From contig JAPOHD010000009.1 in assembly GCA_026671195.1 (NCBI GenBank), forward strand, positions 51,721-115,720: 64,000 nucleotides of DNA. Direction: 5' to 3'. Numbering within the stretch: position 1 is the first letter of the stretch; each line of letters starts with the position of its first letter. Shown in pieces: positions 1 to 9,598 of this stretch. Origin of the DNA: Draconibacterium aestuarii. Its GTDB lineage: Bacteria > Bacteroidota > Bacteroidia > Bacteroidales > Prolixibacteraceae. Under the pieces are notes generated by a model. The model had not been told where the DNA came from, made no database searches, and saw only the letters and a program-made list of their open reading frames with translations. Both the position numbers and the translations under genes were made by a program.

Positions 1-75
1 CTTCTTTCTTTTCTTTCTTGCAAGAAAAAAATAAAAATACTGTACTTAAAACTAGAATTAGTTGTTTATTCATTG

Positions 76-2745
76 TTAAGAGTTTGTCATTTCAAATTCA
101 ACACAATATTTCCCTCCCTTCAGAATTATTCCATTATTTTGTTCAGGTTGAAGGAGATGAGTCTTACCATCCAAAAGGTATTCGTGGATTCCTTCAGGAC
201 ACATAACCTCTGCTTCAACACCAATCGGAATTTCGAGTAACAGTTTCATTTTTGAATCCTTGATTTCCCAATGCAATGCCAGTTTTCCAAGAGCTGTTTT
301 TTGGAAAGTTTTGGCCCATGTTATTCCCTGCGGGATCTGTGGTTCAATTCGCACTTTTCGGTACGAGGGCACATCTTCAACCGGTCTGATTCCACCTATT
401 GCCTGATAAAACCACGAACCAATTCCATTGTAACAATTATGAATATGGCTACGTGCTCCATCCCAGTGTTCCCAGGTTGTTGTGGCACCATTATCCAGCA
501 TATAGAGATAACCGGGATAGTCGCGCTTTTTTAACATGGAATACATTAATTCCACTTCCTGGTTATCGACAGCCCACTCGGTTATTACGGGTAATCCGAC
601 TAAACCACAAGCCAAATGTCCGTTGCGTTTTATTTCCGTTTCGTTATAGAAAGATTCGGTTACTTTTTCAATACTATTTTCGGGAACAACGCCGGCAATC
701 ATTGGAAAAGCCAGATCTATCTGTGTTCCGGTTCCGTATGAGCTGTTCGTTTCGTTAAAATACACCTCATGAATTTTGTTTTGTAACTCTTCCTTTTTTA
801 AGGTATACAAATCGGCATCACTACTTTTTCCCAGCACCCGGGCTATTTTTTGCATGTTATCGTAACACACAGCAATGAAAGAGTTATTTACTACATCCAC
901 CGATGCTTCAGCGGTCTGATCAATCCCTTCAGGTGTAGCCCAATCTCCCAGGTACCAGTTTCGGTAATCAGTATTTGGCCAGGGCTTCAATAAACCATCA
1001 ACAGAGTATTTGTTAACATACTCCAGCCATTTTTGCATAACCGGATAATACTTTTTAAGAAGAAGAGGATCTCCATAACTCAGGTAAGTTTGCCAGGTTG
1101 CAGTTATGATGAAACCACACCAGTACGGACCGCCACCAGCATTATACGGATTTGGTGCCGTATGTGGCATACTACCATCCTCCCGAATAACATCGGCCCA
1201 GGCCTGAAGCCAGTTGTTATAAAGTGGCCCCAGATTGAACATGATTTGTGCGGTAAGTGTTGACGCATTCCCATCGCCACCGTAACCAAGTCGCTCTATT
1301 TGGGGGCAATCCACCAAATCGCCGCCAATGCTCAAACAACGCAAGGTGTAAAAGAGCATATCGTGAATGGCGTTCATGTCCGGATCTGAACATTCAAAAC
1401 CTGATGCCAGTTCATAATCAGTATGAACAAGATGAGCTTTTATTGAATTCAAATCCGGGATTTCTTTTAATCCCGTTATCCTGATATACCTGAATCCATG
1501 ATAATTGAATTTATTCTTAAATACTTCAGGATCATTACCTGAAGCTATGTAAATATCATATTGATTACGGTCGTTGAATTTGCCCTTTTCAGTCAAGTGA
1601 TCGCAATAGGCCATTGATATTTCCTGCGATTTTTTCAAACCGTTGAACTCCACCTCAATCCATCCGGCAAGGTTTTTTCCCATATCAACAAGGAAAGTAT
1701 CTTCTGCAACTTTTATAATTCCTGAAGGATATAAAGTATCCTGAATCCTGTTTAATTCCACCATTTGCGGAGTCACCTCATGACTTGGGATATCGATAAG
1801 TGAAACCGGGTGCCAGCCCGACTCCGAAGTATTTACCACCAGATCAGTTGGTACCAAAGAGCCATCAACGATCTCTCCTCCAAAACGGTGTGGTCTATAG
1901 TTTCCATGCCGATTATAGCTGCTTTTTCGCCCTTTCCAACCCGAATCAGTTGTCAGAATAATCTCTCTCCGGTTGTTTTCTACTTTCTCCAACTGTGCTT
2001 TTACAACAGGGCCGTTGTTTACAACGCCGGGCAAACCTTCGGTATACCATCCACTCCCCAACCATATCAATAAATCGTTTGTTCCCTTTTTTATCAGATA
2101 TGAAACATCATATGTATTTATCAGCGACCGCTTATCAAACTGAGAGACTGCCGGTGTAAGCACTCCTTCTCCTACTTTTGAACCATTTAAATATACTTCG
2201 TGGTAGCCTAACGAATTAACATGAAGCAAAAGTTTTGCATCGCTTTCATTACTATCAAAGGAAGTAGCTAACTGGGGACACTCGCGGTAACCGGCATCGG
2301 TATTAAAAGCTATATAATCAGCCTTCCAGTCGTTTTCGTTCAAAAGACCAATTCCAAATTCTGCCGGATGACTCCAGTCTGAACTTTCTCCTGATTCATC
2401 CCAAACCCGAACTTTCCAACAAGCATAGCTACCAGATTCCAGTTTTGTTCCGTTGTAAGAAATCCATAGAGATTCTCCTGATCCGACCTTCCCGGAGTCC
2501 CATAAATCAGCTTTGTTTTCTTGTAACATCTTCACATTACTTGCCACTAAAATCTGATAGGCCGTTTGTTCGGTTCCGTTACGTTCTCTCTCAACCTGCC
2601 AGCTAAATCTGGGAACGGTCTTATCAATCCCCAGAGGATTATAAAGATCCTCACACTTTAATGTTGTAACTGTTAAAGTTTTATCAACTATACTACATGC
2701 TATTGTAAACATTGAGACAATTAAAAACCAGATAGTATATTTCAT
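76..2745 (-). CDS. GH78 alpha-L-rhamnosidase, lipoprotein
   Basis: Probable alpha-L-rhamnosidase that removes terminal alpha-L-rhamnose from glycans outside the cytoplasm. The N-terminal part has the Bac_rhamnosid Ig-like/lectin modules (PRFSWQVE and VYLNGSKVGEGVLTP). The (alpha/alpha)6 catalytic part carries CPQIERLGYGGDGNAS, YLGDW and TTTWEHWDG, and a beta-sandwich closes the protein. I chose the start at 2745 because MKYTIWFLIVSMFTIAC is a lipoprotein signal with an IAC lipobox. The frame stays open 48 codons further to an ATG at 2889, but that extension would bury the signal peptide. It is the last gene of the PUL. The family call is strong; activity on rhamnose itself is inferred. Confidence 0.88.
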   Translation of the reverse strand: MKYTIWFLIVSMFTIACSIVDKTLTVTTLKCEDLYNPLGIDKTVPRFSWQVERERNGTEQTAYQILVASNVKMLQENKADLWDSGKVGSGESLWISYNGTKLESGSYACWKVRVWDESGESSDWSHPAEFGIGLLNENDWKADYIAFNTDAGYRECPQLATSFDSNESDAKLLLHVNSLGYHEVYLNGSKVGEGVLTPAVSQFDKRSLINTYDVSYLIKKGTNDLLIWLGSGWYTEGLPGVVNNGPVVKAQLEKVENNRREIILTTDSGWKGRKSSYNRHGNYRPHRFGGEIVDGSLVPTDLVVNTSESGWHPVSLIDIPSHEVTPQMVELNRIQDTLYPSGIIKVAEDTFLVDMGKNLAGWIEVEFNGLKKSQEISMAYCDHLTEKGKFNDRNQYDIYIASGNDPEVFKNKFNYHGFRYIRITGLKEIPDLNSIKAHLVHTDYELASGFECSDPDMNAIHDMLFYTLRCLSIGGDLVDCPQIERLGYGGDGNASTLTAQIMFNLGPLYNNWLQAWADVIREDGSMPHTAPNPYNAGGGPYWCGFIITATWQTYLSYGDPLLLKKYYPVMQKWLEYVNKYSVDGLLKPWPNTDYRNWYLGDWATPEGIDQTAEASVDVVNNSFIAVCYDNMQKIARVLGKSSDADLYTLKKEELQNKIHEVYFNETNSSYGTGTQIDLAFPMIAGVVPENSIEKVTESFYNETEIKRNGHLACGLVGLPVITEWAVDNQEVELMYSMLKKRDYPGYLYMLDNGATTTWEHWDGARSHIHNCYNGIGSWFYQAIGGIRPVEDVPSYRKVRIEPQIPQGITWAKTFQKTALGKLALHWEIKDSKMKLLLEIPIGVEAEVMCPEGIHEYLLDGKTHLLQPEQNNGIILKGGKYCVEFEMTNS

Positions 2746-2910
2746 CAGTATCGGATTATTTATTCTTTTGGTAACAGACGTAAACCGTTTAAAAACAAAT
2801 CTCTCTGCGGCTAAATTTTGTACTACTTGTTTCATATAAGTCATTTTATTTTCAATTTTCATTGCTTTAAACACTGCCGACATTTTCAATTCTTTGTGTT
2901 GTTGTGTCTT

Positions 2911-4638
2911 TCAAAAATTAGTGGCAACATCAAGTTCATTTCCATCGGCAGAGATTTTCATGGTTACTTTTCTGTTTCCTTTAAATTTCAACACTATTTC
3001 ATCATCGTTTCCTATCAAAGTATGTATAGCCTTTTTCAAATCCTCTCCGGCCATGTCATTCGTAATTATCCACTTGCCTTTACCATCAGTAAATTCTTTT
3101 GTTCCTCTTGTATAATCAGCAGCAAATTGTTTCGGGGCAAAACGTTTTGAAGTGACAACTACAAGTCCCTTTTGACGTACCAGTTGTGAAACATCGGCCA
3201 TTGTTTTTTCACTAATGAATAAACCACATAAAAATGCAAGTTTTACAGTCTCCAAATGCTTTTTAGTTACTTTATTATCAAATACAACCGGGGATAATGT
3301 CGGAGCAAATGATCTGTGAGGCATTTCGTTGTAATAGTTCCCGGCATTCCACGAAAGACTTTCCTTTTTCACATATCCATGGGTAATGGTGTGCCATGCT
3401 TTTATCCATTCTTCCGATTCAGGACTGGTATTTAGGTTATAAGCTCCAAAGAGCCAGTCTTTCCAATATAAGTCCAGTTTTTTCCTGCCATTCTCATTCA
3501 CATCTACACTGCAAAAAACATTCTCTCCCTGCCCCCATTCTGTATCGTCGAAGCGAATAATTGCAATCTCAGGTTCAAAATCGCGAAATGAATATGGCCG
3601 CTGATTTTCCGGCAGATATTCCTTTGTAAAACGTCTGAAGACCTCTCCTCTTTCCTTAAGCTTGACTTTATTATTTTCATCAAGCTCATACATTTCACTT
3701 CTTATACCTTCAACATATGCTTTGTCGGCACCTACCCAATACGCGAATAGGAGATTACCGTATAATTCTTTTGCAGAATGACCGGGAAAGGAATTAAAAT
3801 GCCAAAAGTCAATACACGTCCAGAGCTCCTGATCGTACTGCAGGCAAGCTCCCATTGCGCAGGCAGCCCAAACATTCGACCAGTTTTCTTTCATCTGTTT
3901 ATAAACCGGAGTGATACCGGCACGAGCAAAATTATGGAAGAGCACCGGCCATACATGTTCTGAAAGAACATACTCGGCACCCTGATTTTTGCATTCATCT
4001 GCCAACGCCCTTGCTCCTTTAAAAACAGCCTCATCCGCATCTTTAAAATCCATCCCCGTAGTTTCAGCCAGTGTTACCGGTTCTATTCCCGGGTTTCTCA
4101 AAGTGATAGACAGGTTACGTGTTATCTGAGAATGTTCCAGCTCATCGTATTGCACACCCCAAACAGCCGGCGATTGATTGAGGCTTTTTAGAACTTCAGG
4201 AGGAAATTTAAACAAATGCAAATCATCTTTCTGACGTACCCAATTGTATCCATCGGAGCTAAACATATCCAGCTTCCAATTCCCTGATTCAACATTTACA
4301 ACGACCTTTAAATTTTTATCGGAAAACCGTTTGCCTAACTGTTCCATCTTTTTTACTTCATCAGCAATCGCCCCCGTTGGACCTTTGTAGTGATAAACAA
4401 CGAATTCAACACCTAATGCTTCAAGGGCAGGATAATTAAAAAATTCATTGGATTTAAAATAATCACCGGAATTGTCGATTCCAATATAAAAGTTCTTTGC
4501 CACAGTACGTTCCTTTTTTCCCGGCAATTCAGCCTGTGCTGAAACGGATAAAAATGTAATCATTAAGAGCAAAGAAACTGATACGCACAGCCCTCTAATT
4601 TGTATTATTGCCCGAATAGTTTTGTATATGGTTTTCAT
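2911..4638 (-). CDS. Putative exported glycosidase-like protein, family not recognised
   Basis: A 575-aa protein with an N-terminal signal peptide (cleavage near SVSAQAEL). I cannot place it in a named glycoside hydrolase family. The first ~330 residues read like a TIM-barrel hydrolase: strand-like segments alternate with acidic motifs (WGVQYDELEH, VLSEHVW, CIDFWHFNSFPG). The C-terminal ~200 residues resemble a GATase-like trimerisation domain such as follows the barrel in GH42-type enzymes (VKLAFLCGLFISEKTMAD, GLVVVTSKRFAP). It lies between GH92 and GH78 genes with a 30-bp gap from its upstream neighbour, so it is probably co-transcribed in the PUL. Seen: signal, acidic motifs, context. Inferred: carbohydrate-active function. 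Confidence 0.6.
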   Translation of the reverse strand: MKTIYKTIRAIIQIRGLCVSVSLLLMITFLSVSAQAELPGKKERTVAKNFYIGIDNSGDYFKSNEFFNYPALEALGVEFVVYHYKGPTGAIADEVKKMEQLGKRFSDKNLKVVVNVESGNWKLDMFSSDGYNWVRQKDDLHLFKFPPEVLKSLNQSPAVWGVQYDELEHSQITRNLSITLRNPGIEPVTLAETTGMDFKDADEAVFKGARALADECKNQGAEYVLSEHVWPVLFHNFARAGITPVYKQMKENWSNVWAACAMGACLQYDQELWTCIDFWHFNSFPGHSAKELYGNLLFAYWVGADKAYVEGIRSEMYELDENNKVKLKERGEVFRRFTKEYLPENQRPYSFRDFEPEIAIIRFDDTEWGQGENVFCSVDVNENGRKKLDLYWKDWLFGAYNLNTSPESEEWIKAWHTITHGYVKKESLSWNAGNYYNEMPHRSFAPTLSPVVFDNKVTKKHLETVKLAFLCGLFISEKTMADVSQLVRQKGLVVVTSKRFAPKQFAADYTRGTKEFTDGKGKWIITNDMAGEDLKKAIHTLIGNDDEIVLKFKGNRKVTMKISADGNELDVATNF

Positions 4639-4668
4639 TCTTCCTTAAATACTTGCTTTGTTGTTGAC

Positions 4669-6888
4669 TTATTCTGTTCCCCATTCTTTATTTGGCTCTG
4701 TGCCCATCTCAAATTCCAGAGATCCACCTGCCATTATCGTGCTATAATCGATCCACGACTTGTTTAATTCATTCCCATTCAATTTTGCAGACTGAATATA
4801 AAAATTGTCTTCACTAACGTTATTGGCAGTTATTTTAAATTGATTTCCATTATTGAGGTGAAGAATCATTTCCGGAAAAACAGGAGAGCCTATCTGATAA
4901 ATCGATTTAGCCATATCGATCTGAAAAAGTCCCATCACGCTCATAACAAACCACGAAGCCATTGTTCCTGCGTCGTCATCCATTGTTTCAATATACCCTT
5001 TCGGATCTGCACGATATATTTTGCCTACTACCGGTTCATCGTATGCGCCATGATTGTGATATATCTGCGTTACTTCCTTGGTGGTAAATGTCCTTACCCA
5101 TTTTTGTGTCAGATAAGGTTTGCCGTACAAATTGAAAAGAAAGGGATTATGTAAATCTGGTTCATTTACATGCATGTAAAAGTCATTTTCGAAAAAATAC
5201 TCCAAATCGTCAGACAGTTTATCATTTCCACCGCGCAATTCTGCTAAACCATCAAAGTCGTGCAACACAAACCATCTGTAATGCCATAAGTGGCCTTCGT
5301 AAACATCATTTTCAAAATCCTCAACATCAGGGACCGTAGTCCCATCGCGAGTAAAAAAGCCTCGGGTATTCCCCTGCTTGTCCTTTTGCTCCGGGCACCA
5401 GATATCACGATAAGTCATCGCTCCTTTTTTAAGGATCGCAGCTTCCTCTGTTTTTCCTAATACTTCAGCCATTTTCAAAGCCATATGCGCATGATAGGCA
5501 CGTTCGAGTTTTGCACTTACATTATGATTTGCAAAGTTTTCATAATCTTCCTTCATACCTTTAAAGGCTTCCTCTTTGTCAAAATCTCCCAATCCTTTAT
5601 TATAAGCATCCCAAATAACAGCACTGGCAAATTCCATACGTATGTTTGGTATTGGCCAGTATTTATAGTCTCCATTGGCTCGGTGTTTATAATAATCAAC
5701 CAACGAGCGAGAAATATCATTTACTGATTTAGGCTCGAGTATTGATACCAATGAGTATTTTCTGAAGTCGTCCCAAAGGCTCCAGGTACAATAATAAGTA
5801 AAATCGTCAGCCGTGTTTTTTGTATTGAATATTAAATCAGGTTGATGCACTGCGCGATAATCGCCGTTGGAAGCCGTTGCATTATTTGGAACCAGGTAAG
5901 AGTGGTACAGGTGTGTATACAATAACGTGTTATGTTCTTCAGAGCCCCCTTTTACTTCTATTTTTGATAGCTTATCGCGCCAAACAGAAGCCGTTGAATT
6001 TCTTACACCATCAAAATCCCAGTCATTGATTTCAGTAGTTGCCTCAACAAGAGCTTGTTCTTCACTTACCGGAGACAATCCCACTTTTATTAGAACCTGG
6101 CTTTCTGCGTCTCTGGGCATGTGTAACCAAACACCAATATTACTCCCTTGTCCATTGTTTTCATTGTCAGAATAATCATCTCCATTCCAAGTAGTTGTCG
6201 ATTCAAAGGGTGTATTTAATAACATCGCAAAATAAAGTTTGTGATAACTACCTCCATTATTATGCTGTGCTTTAATCATTCCTGTAATTGTTCGGTTATT
6301 ATGAACCGTAAAACTTGCATCCTGCATTCCCACATAACTGTGAGAAAGTTCAAGCACAATGTAACGGTCTTTTTTCTGCTCCTCAGGAAATGTATAACGA
6401 TGAAAACCTACCCGCTCGGAAACTGTTAGCTCTGCTTCAACTCCTGACTCCAGTTTTAGTTTATAATAACCTGCCGATGCTTCTTCTGATTTCTTATCAT
6501 ATCTTTCACGGAATTCTTCAATTTTTGAAGTAAACTTTCCAATTCCAGGTTTCACCAGTATTCCGCCACCTTTTCCTCTAGATCCTGCGCCTCCAATACG
6601 CAGATGAGAGAAACCTTCTATAAATTCATCTTCGTAGTAATAACCAACATGTGAGTCTCCCTCAGTCTCGGGAGAAAGATGAACCAATCCGAAAGGATAG
6701 GCAGGCCCCGGATAAAGCTGGCCATTATCCCCTTCGGTGCATATAAATGTATTTACATATTTAAGTGGATCTTCAGTTTCTGTTATTGTAGAAGTCGTCG
6801 TTTTGCACGAAGCAAGCAAGGTCAACACAAATACAAAAAGAGTTTTATTGACAAGACTGTTTTTTTTAACAGAGAAATATTGAAACAT
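4669..6888 (-). CDS. GH92 exo-alpha-mannosidase (E-type)
   Basis: GH92 enzymes are Ca2+-dependent exo-acting alpha-mannosidases. The 739-aa protein has the family start (DPLKYVNTFICTEGDNG), the glycine-rich GFSHLRIGGAGSRGKGGG loop, SLWDDFRKYSL and the C-terminal MDDDAGTMASWFVMS segment. In the latter, Asp residues at 637-639 align with the catalytic-base region. The expected general acid is present as Glu576 in NEPDLHNPFLFN. An N-terminal hydrophobic stretch ending TLLASC (Cys28) marks a lipoprotein. It is one of two GH92 paralogues here, and they differ at exactly the general-acid position. A 98-bp spacer with no clear hairpin separates it from the GDPD gene upstream. Linkage specificity cannot be told from sequence. 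Confidence 0.9.
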   Translation of the reverse strand: MFQYFSVKKNSLVNKTLFVFVLTLLASCKTTTSTITETEDPLKYVNTFICTEGDNGQLYPGPAYPFGLVHLSPETEGDSHVGYYYEDEFIEGFSHLRIGGAGSRGKGGGILVKPGIGKFTSKIEEFRERYDKKSEEASAGYYKLKLESGVEAELTVSERVGFHRYTFPEEQKKDRYIVLELSHSYVGMQDASFTVHNNRTITGMIKAQHNNGGSYHKLYFAMLLNTPFESTTTWNGDDYSDNENNGQGSNIGVWLHMPRDAESQVLIKVGLSPVSEEQALVEATTEINDWDFDGVRNSTASVWRDKLSKIEVKGGSEEHNTLLYTHLYHSYLVPNNATASNGDYRAVHQPDLIFNTKNTADDFTYYCTWSLWDDFRKYSLVSILEPKSVNDISRSLVDYYKHRANGDYKYWPIPNIRMEFASAVIWDAYNKGLGDFDKEEAFKGMKEDYENFANHNVSAKLERAYHAHMALKMAEVLGKTEEAAILKKGAMTYRDIWCPEQKDKQGNTRGFFTRDGTTVPDVEDFENDVYEGHLWHYRWFVLHDFDGLAELRGGNDKLSDDLEYFFENDFYMHVNEPDLHNPFLFNLYGKPYLTQKWVRTFTTKEVTQIYHNHGAYDEPVVGKIYRADPKGYIETMDDDAGTMASWFVMSVMGLFQIDMAKSIYQIGSPVFPEMILHLNNGNQFKITANNVSEDNFYIQSAKLNGNELNKSWIDYSTIMAGGSLEFEMGTEPNKEWGTE

Positions 6889-6986
6889 AGTTTTATTAAT
6901 TTTAGTTGATTCTTTTAGGTCGATTTATAAGTTATTTGGTTTTATTGCATGGCTGAATATTTTATTTTAGTTATACCTTCCTTTTA

Positions 6987-7808
6987 CTATCTCTCCAGAT
7001 GATGAATTGAATGCACAATATCGTTTACCAACGGAAAATCTACTCCGTAGTTAAATAACAAATTAATGGTTTCCAGTGAATCAGTCCCGAAATAGTTTAT
7101 CCTAATTCCGTTATCCTTTAACAACTTGCAATAATCGGCAAACTCGGGCGTAACATTGCCACGTAACTGAATAAAATCGGCCTTCATTGCAATAGTTCCC
7201 TGAACGTATTCCTGCGTTGAATTCTGCCGGTCCATGTTACAAATCAATATTTCCGGCACTACTTTTTTGGCAGTTTCAGCAGCTTTGGTACTGCATGCCA
7301 GAAATGCCTGATGCAAGCGTTTTTCTTTTCGCAGTAACTGGGCTGCCATTACAGGAGTATCTCCTTCTCCTTTTATATGAACATTTATCCAAATATTACG
7401 AGGAATTACACGTAATACTTCTTTAAAAGTTGGTATCTTCTCGCCAGCAAACCCCTCTGCTTTCCAACTCCCGGCATCCAGCTTTTTTATTTCCTTAAGA
7501 CTTAAGTCCGAAATTTTTCCAGAACCATTTGTTGTTCGGTCAACCGTGGCATCATGAAGTACTACCATTTGTTTATCCTTTGTCAACCAAACGTCCAGTT
7601 CGATCATCTGAGCGCCCGCTTTTACCGCCGCGTTGAAAGCCGGTATTGTATTTTCAGGATGGGTTTTCATGGCCCCCCGATGCGCACACAATCCACGTGA
7701 TGGAAGTTCTGAAACCTTTGTATCGCTTTTTAGATTTTGTCCGATACCCGAATAAAAACTCAAACAAAATGCAATTACATATAATTTTTTACTCATCATA
7801 TTAGTCAT
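6987..7808 (-). CDS. Exported glycerophosphodiester phosphodiesterase (GDPD family)
   Basis: GDPD enzymes hydrolyse glycerophosphodiesters to glycerol-3-phosphate and an alcohol. The signature residues are all present: His43-Arg44 in HRGAMKTHPENT with Glu52, Glu70-x-Asp72, and His85 in VVLHDATVDRTTNG. The length of 273 aa is normal for a single-domain GDPD. A signal peptide (SKKLYVIAFCLSFYSGIGQ) places it in the periplasm or outer envelope. The first ATG at 7808 overlaps the stop of the upstream membrane-protein gene by 8 bp (ATGACTAA), so the two are tightly coupled; ATGs at 7799 and 7796 are alternatives. Its position inside a glycan PUL suggests either lipid head-group salvage or removal of glycerophosphate-type substituents from a glycan. 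Confidence 0.88.
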   Translation of the reverse strand: MTNMMSKKLYVIAFCLSFYSGIGQNLKSDTKVSELPSRGLCAHRGAMKTHPENTIPAFNAAVKAGAQMIELDVWLTKDKQMVVLHDATVDRTTNGSGKISDLSLKEIKKLDAGSWKAEGFAGEKIPTFKEVLRVIPRNIWINVHIKGEGDTPVMAAQLLRKEKRLHQAFLACSTKAAETAKKVVPEILICNMDRQNSTQEYVQGTIAMKADFIQLRGNVTPEFADYCKLLKDNGIRINYFGTDSLETINLLFNYGVDFPLVNDIVHSIHHLER

Positions 7809-8469
7809 TTATTAACCGTCTGCTTATAAGCGAAAAAATAATAAAAATGTGCGCCAGGTAATAAGTTGGCAAAATAAGAAAGTTAAGTTCCGTATACTTT
7901 ACAAATTCTTTAAGTGAAATTATGGTATCGGAAAAAAGAATCAGAAATATACCAAAAACATAAGTCCATTTTGTTAGCGAATTGGTGCGAATGCCAACCG
8001 CTGCACCAAGCGACAAACAGGATATGACCAGGTAAATCAACGTAGTCATCAGTAGTACTTTATCATCGATTGAAGGATATAAAACCGCTATAAAAAATAC
8101 CAGAAAAGCAACGAGAAGAACAAAGGTGAACTTCCATTTTATTTGACCATTCATAAGTGCATAGAATAAATACCCCAGATGGGCTAAAAAGTAGAAAGCG
8201 ATTCCGTAAACAAACATAGTAACATCGCCACGCATATTCGACAAAAACCAATCGCCAACAATGGAAAAGACAAACGCAAAAAGGAGCGAAATGATATCTT
8301 TTGCCTTCGATAAATTCCGAAAATAGAGCAACAACAGAATTATAATTCCTGTAATGGCGGTTCCCGATTTATAAACAAAACCGGAAAGATTAAGCGCCAA
8401 AAATGCCATTATAACGGGAGCAATTACTAAAATGTAGATCGATTTGTTGTTGAACTTTTTTTTCATCAT
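7801..8469 (-). CDS. YhhN/TMEM86 family integral membrane protein (lysoplasmalogenase-like)
   Basis: A 222-aa very hydrophobic protein with about seven or eight predicted membrane helices. It shows the YhhN-family pattern: VGDWFLS, followed by FYFLAHLGYLFYA, and late FSDTIISLKEF. Characterised members (TMEM86B, some bacterial YhhN) hydrolyse the vinyl-ether bond of lysoplasmalogen, giving a fatty aldehyde and a glycerophospho-head-group. The stop codon overlaps the start of the GDPD gene. A lysoplasmalogenase would release glycerophosphoethanolamine, which is a GDPD substrate, so the pair could form a two-step route. Family assignment is fairly secure; the reaction is inferred, since most bacterial YhhN proteins are untested. 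Confidence 0.72.
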   Translation of the reverse strand: MMKKKFNNKSIYILVIAPVIMAFLALNLSGFVYKSGTAITGIIILLLLYFRNLSKAKDIISLLFAFVFSIVGDWFLSNMRGDVTMFVYGIAFYFLAHLGYLFYALMNGQIKWKFTFVLLVAFLVFFIAVLYPSIDDKVLLMTTLIYLVISCLSLGAAVGIRTNSLTKWTYVFGIFLILFSDTIISLKEFVKYTELNFLILPTYYLAHIFIIFSLISRRLIND

Positions 8470-8620
8470 AGGTTTAGGTTATATATTCTGTAAAAAATGC
8501 CACTTCCGACAAATAAAGATCAGCTTAAAGCCACATCAAACCTGCCGTCATGTAACTATTGGTTTTTAATATTTTTGTCGATTTCTCTGGTTATAATTTA
8601 TTTGGTCAACGAATCTAAAT

Positions 8621-9562
8621 TCAAAACGGAATAACCTTTTCATTTTCCGTACTACCTGGTTTTGAAATTAAAATTTTGTCGCGGGTCAGTTTAATTTGTC
8701 TCCAACTCTCGCTGCCTGATGCAAAAGCACCCGTTTTCACCTGAATCAGTTCATTTCCATTTTCCACGGGATATGAACGAATCATGTTTTTATGGTTGTG
8801 CCCGGCCATCATTAACTTTACCGAAGGATATTTTTTCAAAACAGAAAACAATTCAGGCAGGTTATCACTAGTCATCATTTCTTCATGAAATGGAATATGC
8901 ATAAAAATGATTTCTACATCTTCATCTGATTTCGCCAGTTGAGCTTCCAGCCAATGCAATTGAATTTTATCGACATATGGGAGCGGTATGTTTTCCTCAT
9001 CTGAAAAATCGTAGTACGAATCGTTGAGAAATAGTAAGCGATAAGTTGTCTCATCCACATCATACACCTTACTATAATAGGTTCCATCTTTAAAACATGC
9101 GGCATTTCTGGTCCAGGCTGCTTCGGCTTTTACTGACTGACTTTGATGCGAAATTCGTTGCCCATCGCCCCAGAAATAAGATATAATATCGTGGTTTCCA
9201 AGTGTAAAAAAACAAGGCACTCTGCATATTTCAGTTAAACGAATAAGCTGTTCCAGCTGAAAATCCATCATTTCTCCCTTTTTATTCTCACCTTCGTAAA
9301 AATCAATTAAATCGCCAGTCGCAACCACCCAGTCACTACCTGTTTTTTGTGGCATAGTTGCAAGAAACTTTTTAAGTGGTTCTACTCCGTTTTTATACCC
9401 TTTCCGATTTTCTGCCAAATCTTCCTGAAAACATTCCAGATTAAAAATCAAATGTGTGTCGGAGATATGCAAAAAGGACAGAGTGTCCTGCGCAAAAACA
9501 TTACCACCAACTAAAAGAACTAAAACAAGTACCTGAACTACTCTACCAGATATAGATTTCAT
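8621..9562 (-). CDS. Exported calcineurin-like metallophosphoesterase
   Basis: Two-metal phosphoesterase with all five signature blocks in order: SDTH, ATGDLIDF, LGNHDI, MHIPFH and AGHNHKN. I start it at 9562, where MKSISGRVVQVLVLVLLV leads into a signal peptide ending NVFAQ; an upstream in-frame ATG at 9592 adds ten residues before it. The mature protein should act outside the cytoplasm. It sits 36 bp downstream of the GH36-like gene. The substrate is unknown. In this PUL a phosphomonoester or diester on a sugar is the obvious candidate. It is one of three exported phospho(di)esterases in the cluster. Confidence 0.85.
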   Translation of the reverse strand: MKSISGRVVQVLVLVLLVGGNVFAQDTLSFLHISDTHLIFNLECFQEDLAENRKGYKNGVEPLKKFLATMPQKTGSDWVVATGDLIDFYEGENKKGEMMDFQLEQLIRLTEICRVPCFFTLGNHDIISYFWGDGQRISHQSQSVKAEAAWTRNAACFKDGTYYSKVYDVDETTYRLLFLNDSYYDFSDEENIPLPYVDKIQLHWLEAQLAKSDEDVEIIFMHIPFHEEMMTSDNLPELFSVLKKYPSVKLMMAGHNHKNMIRSYPVENGNELIQVKTGAFASGSESWRQIKLTRDKILISKPGSTENEKVIPF

Positions 9563-9598
9563 TTTATGATGTTTTTGATTGTAATAATGCATAAATTT

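Noticed and set aside
15..26. TTCTTGCAAGAA palindrome at the window start as a terminator of the rhamnosidase gene
   Set aside because: The stem is only 6 bp and AT-rich, lies about 50 bp from the stop, and sits in low-complexity sequence.
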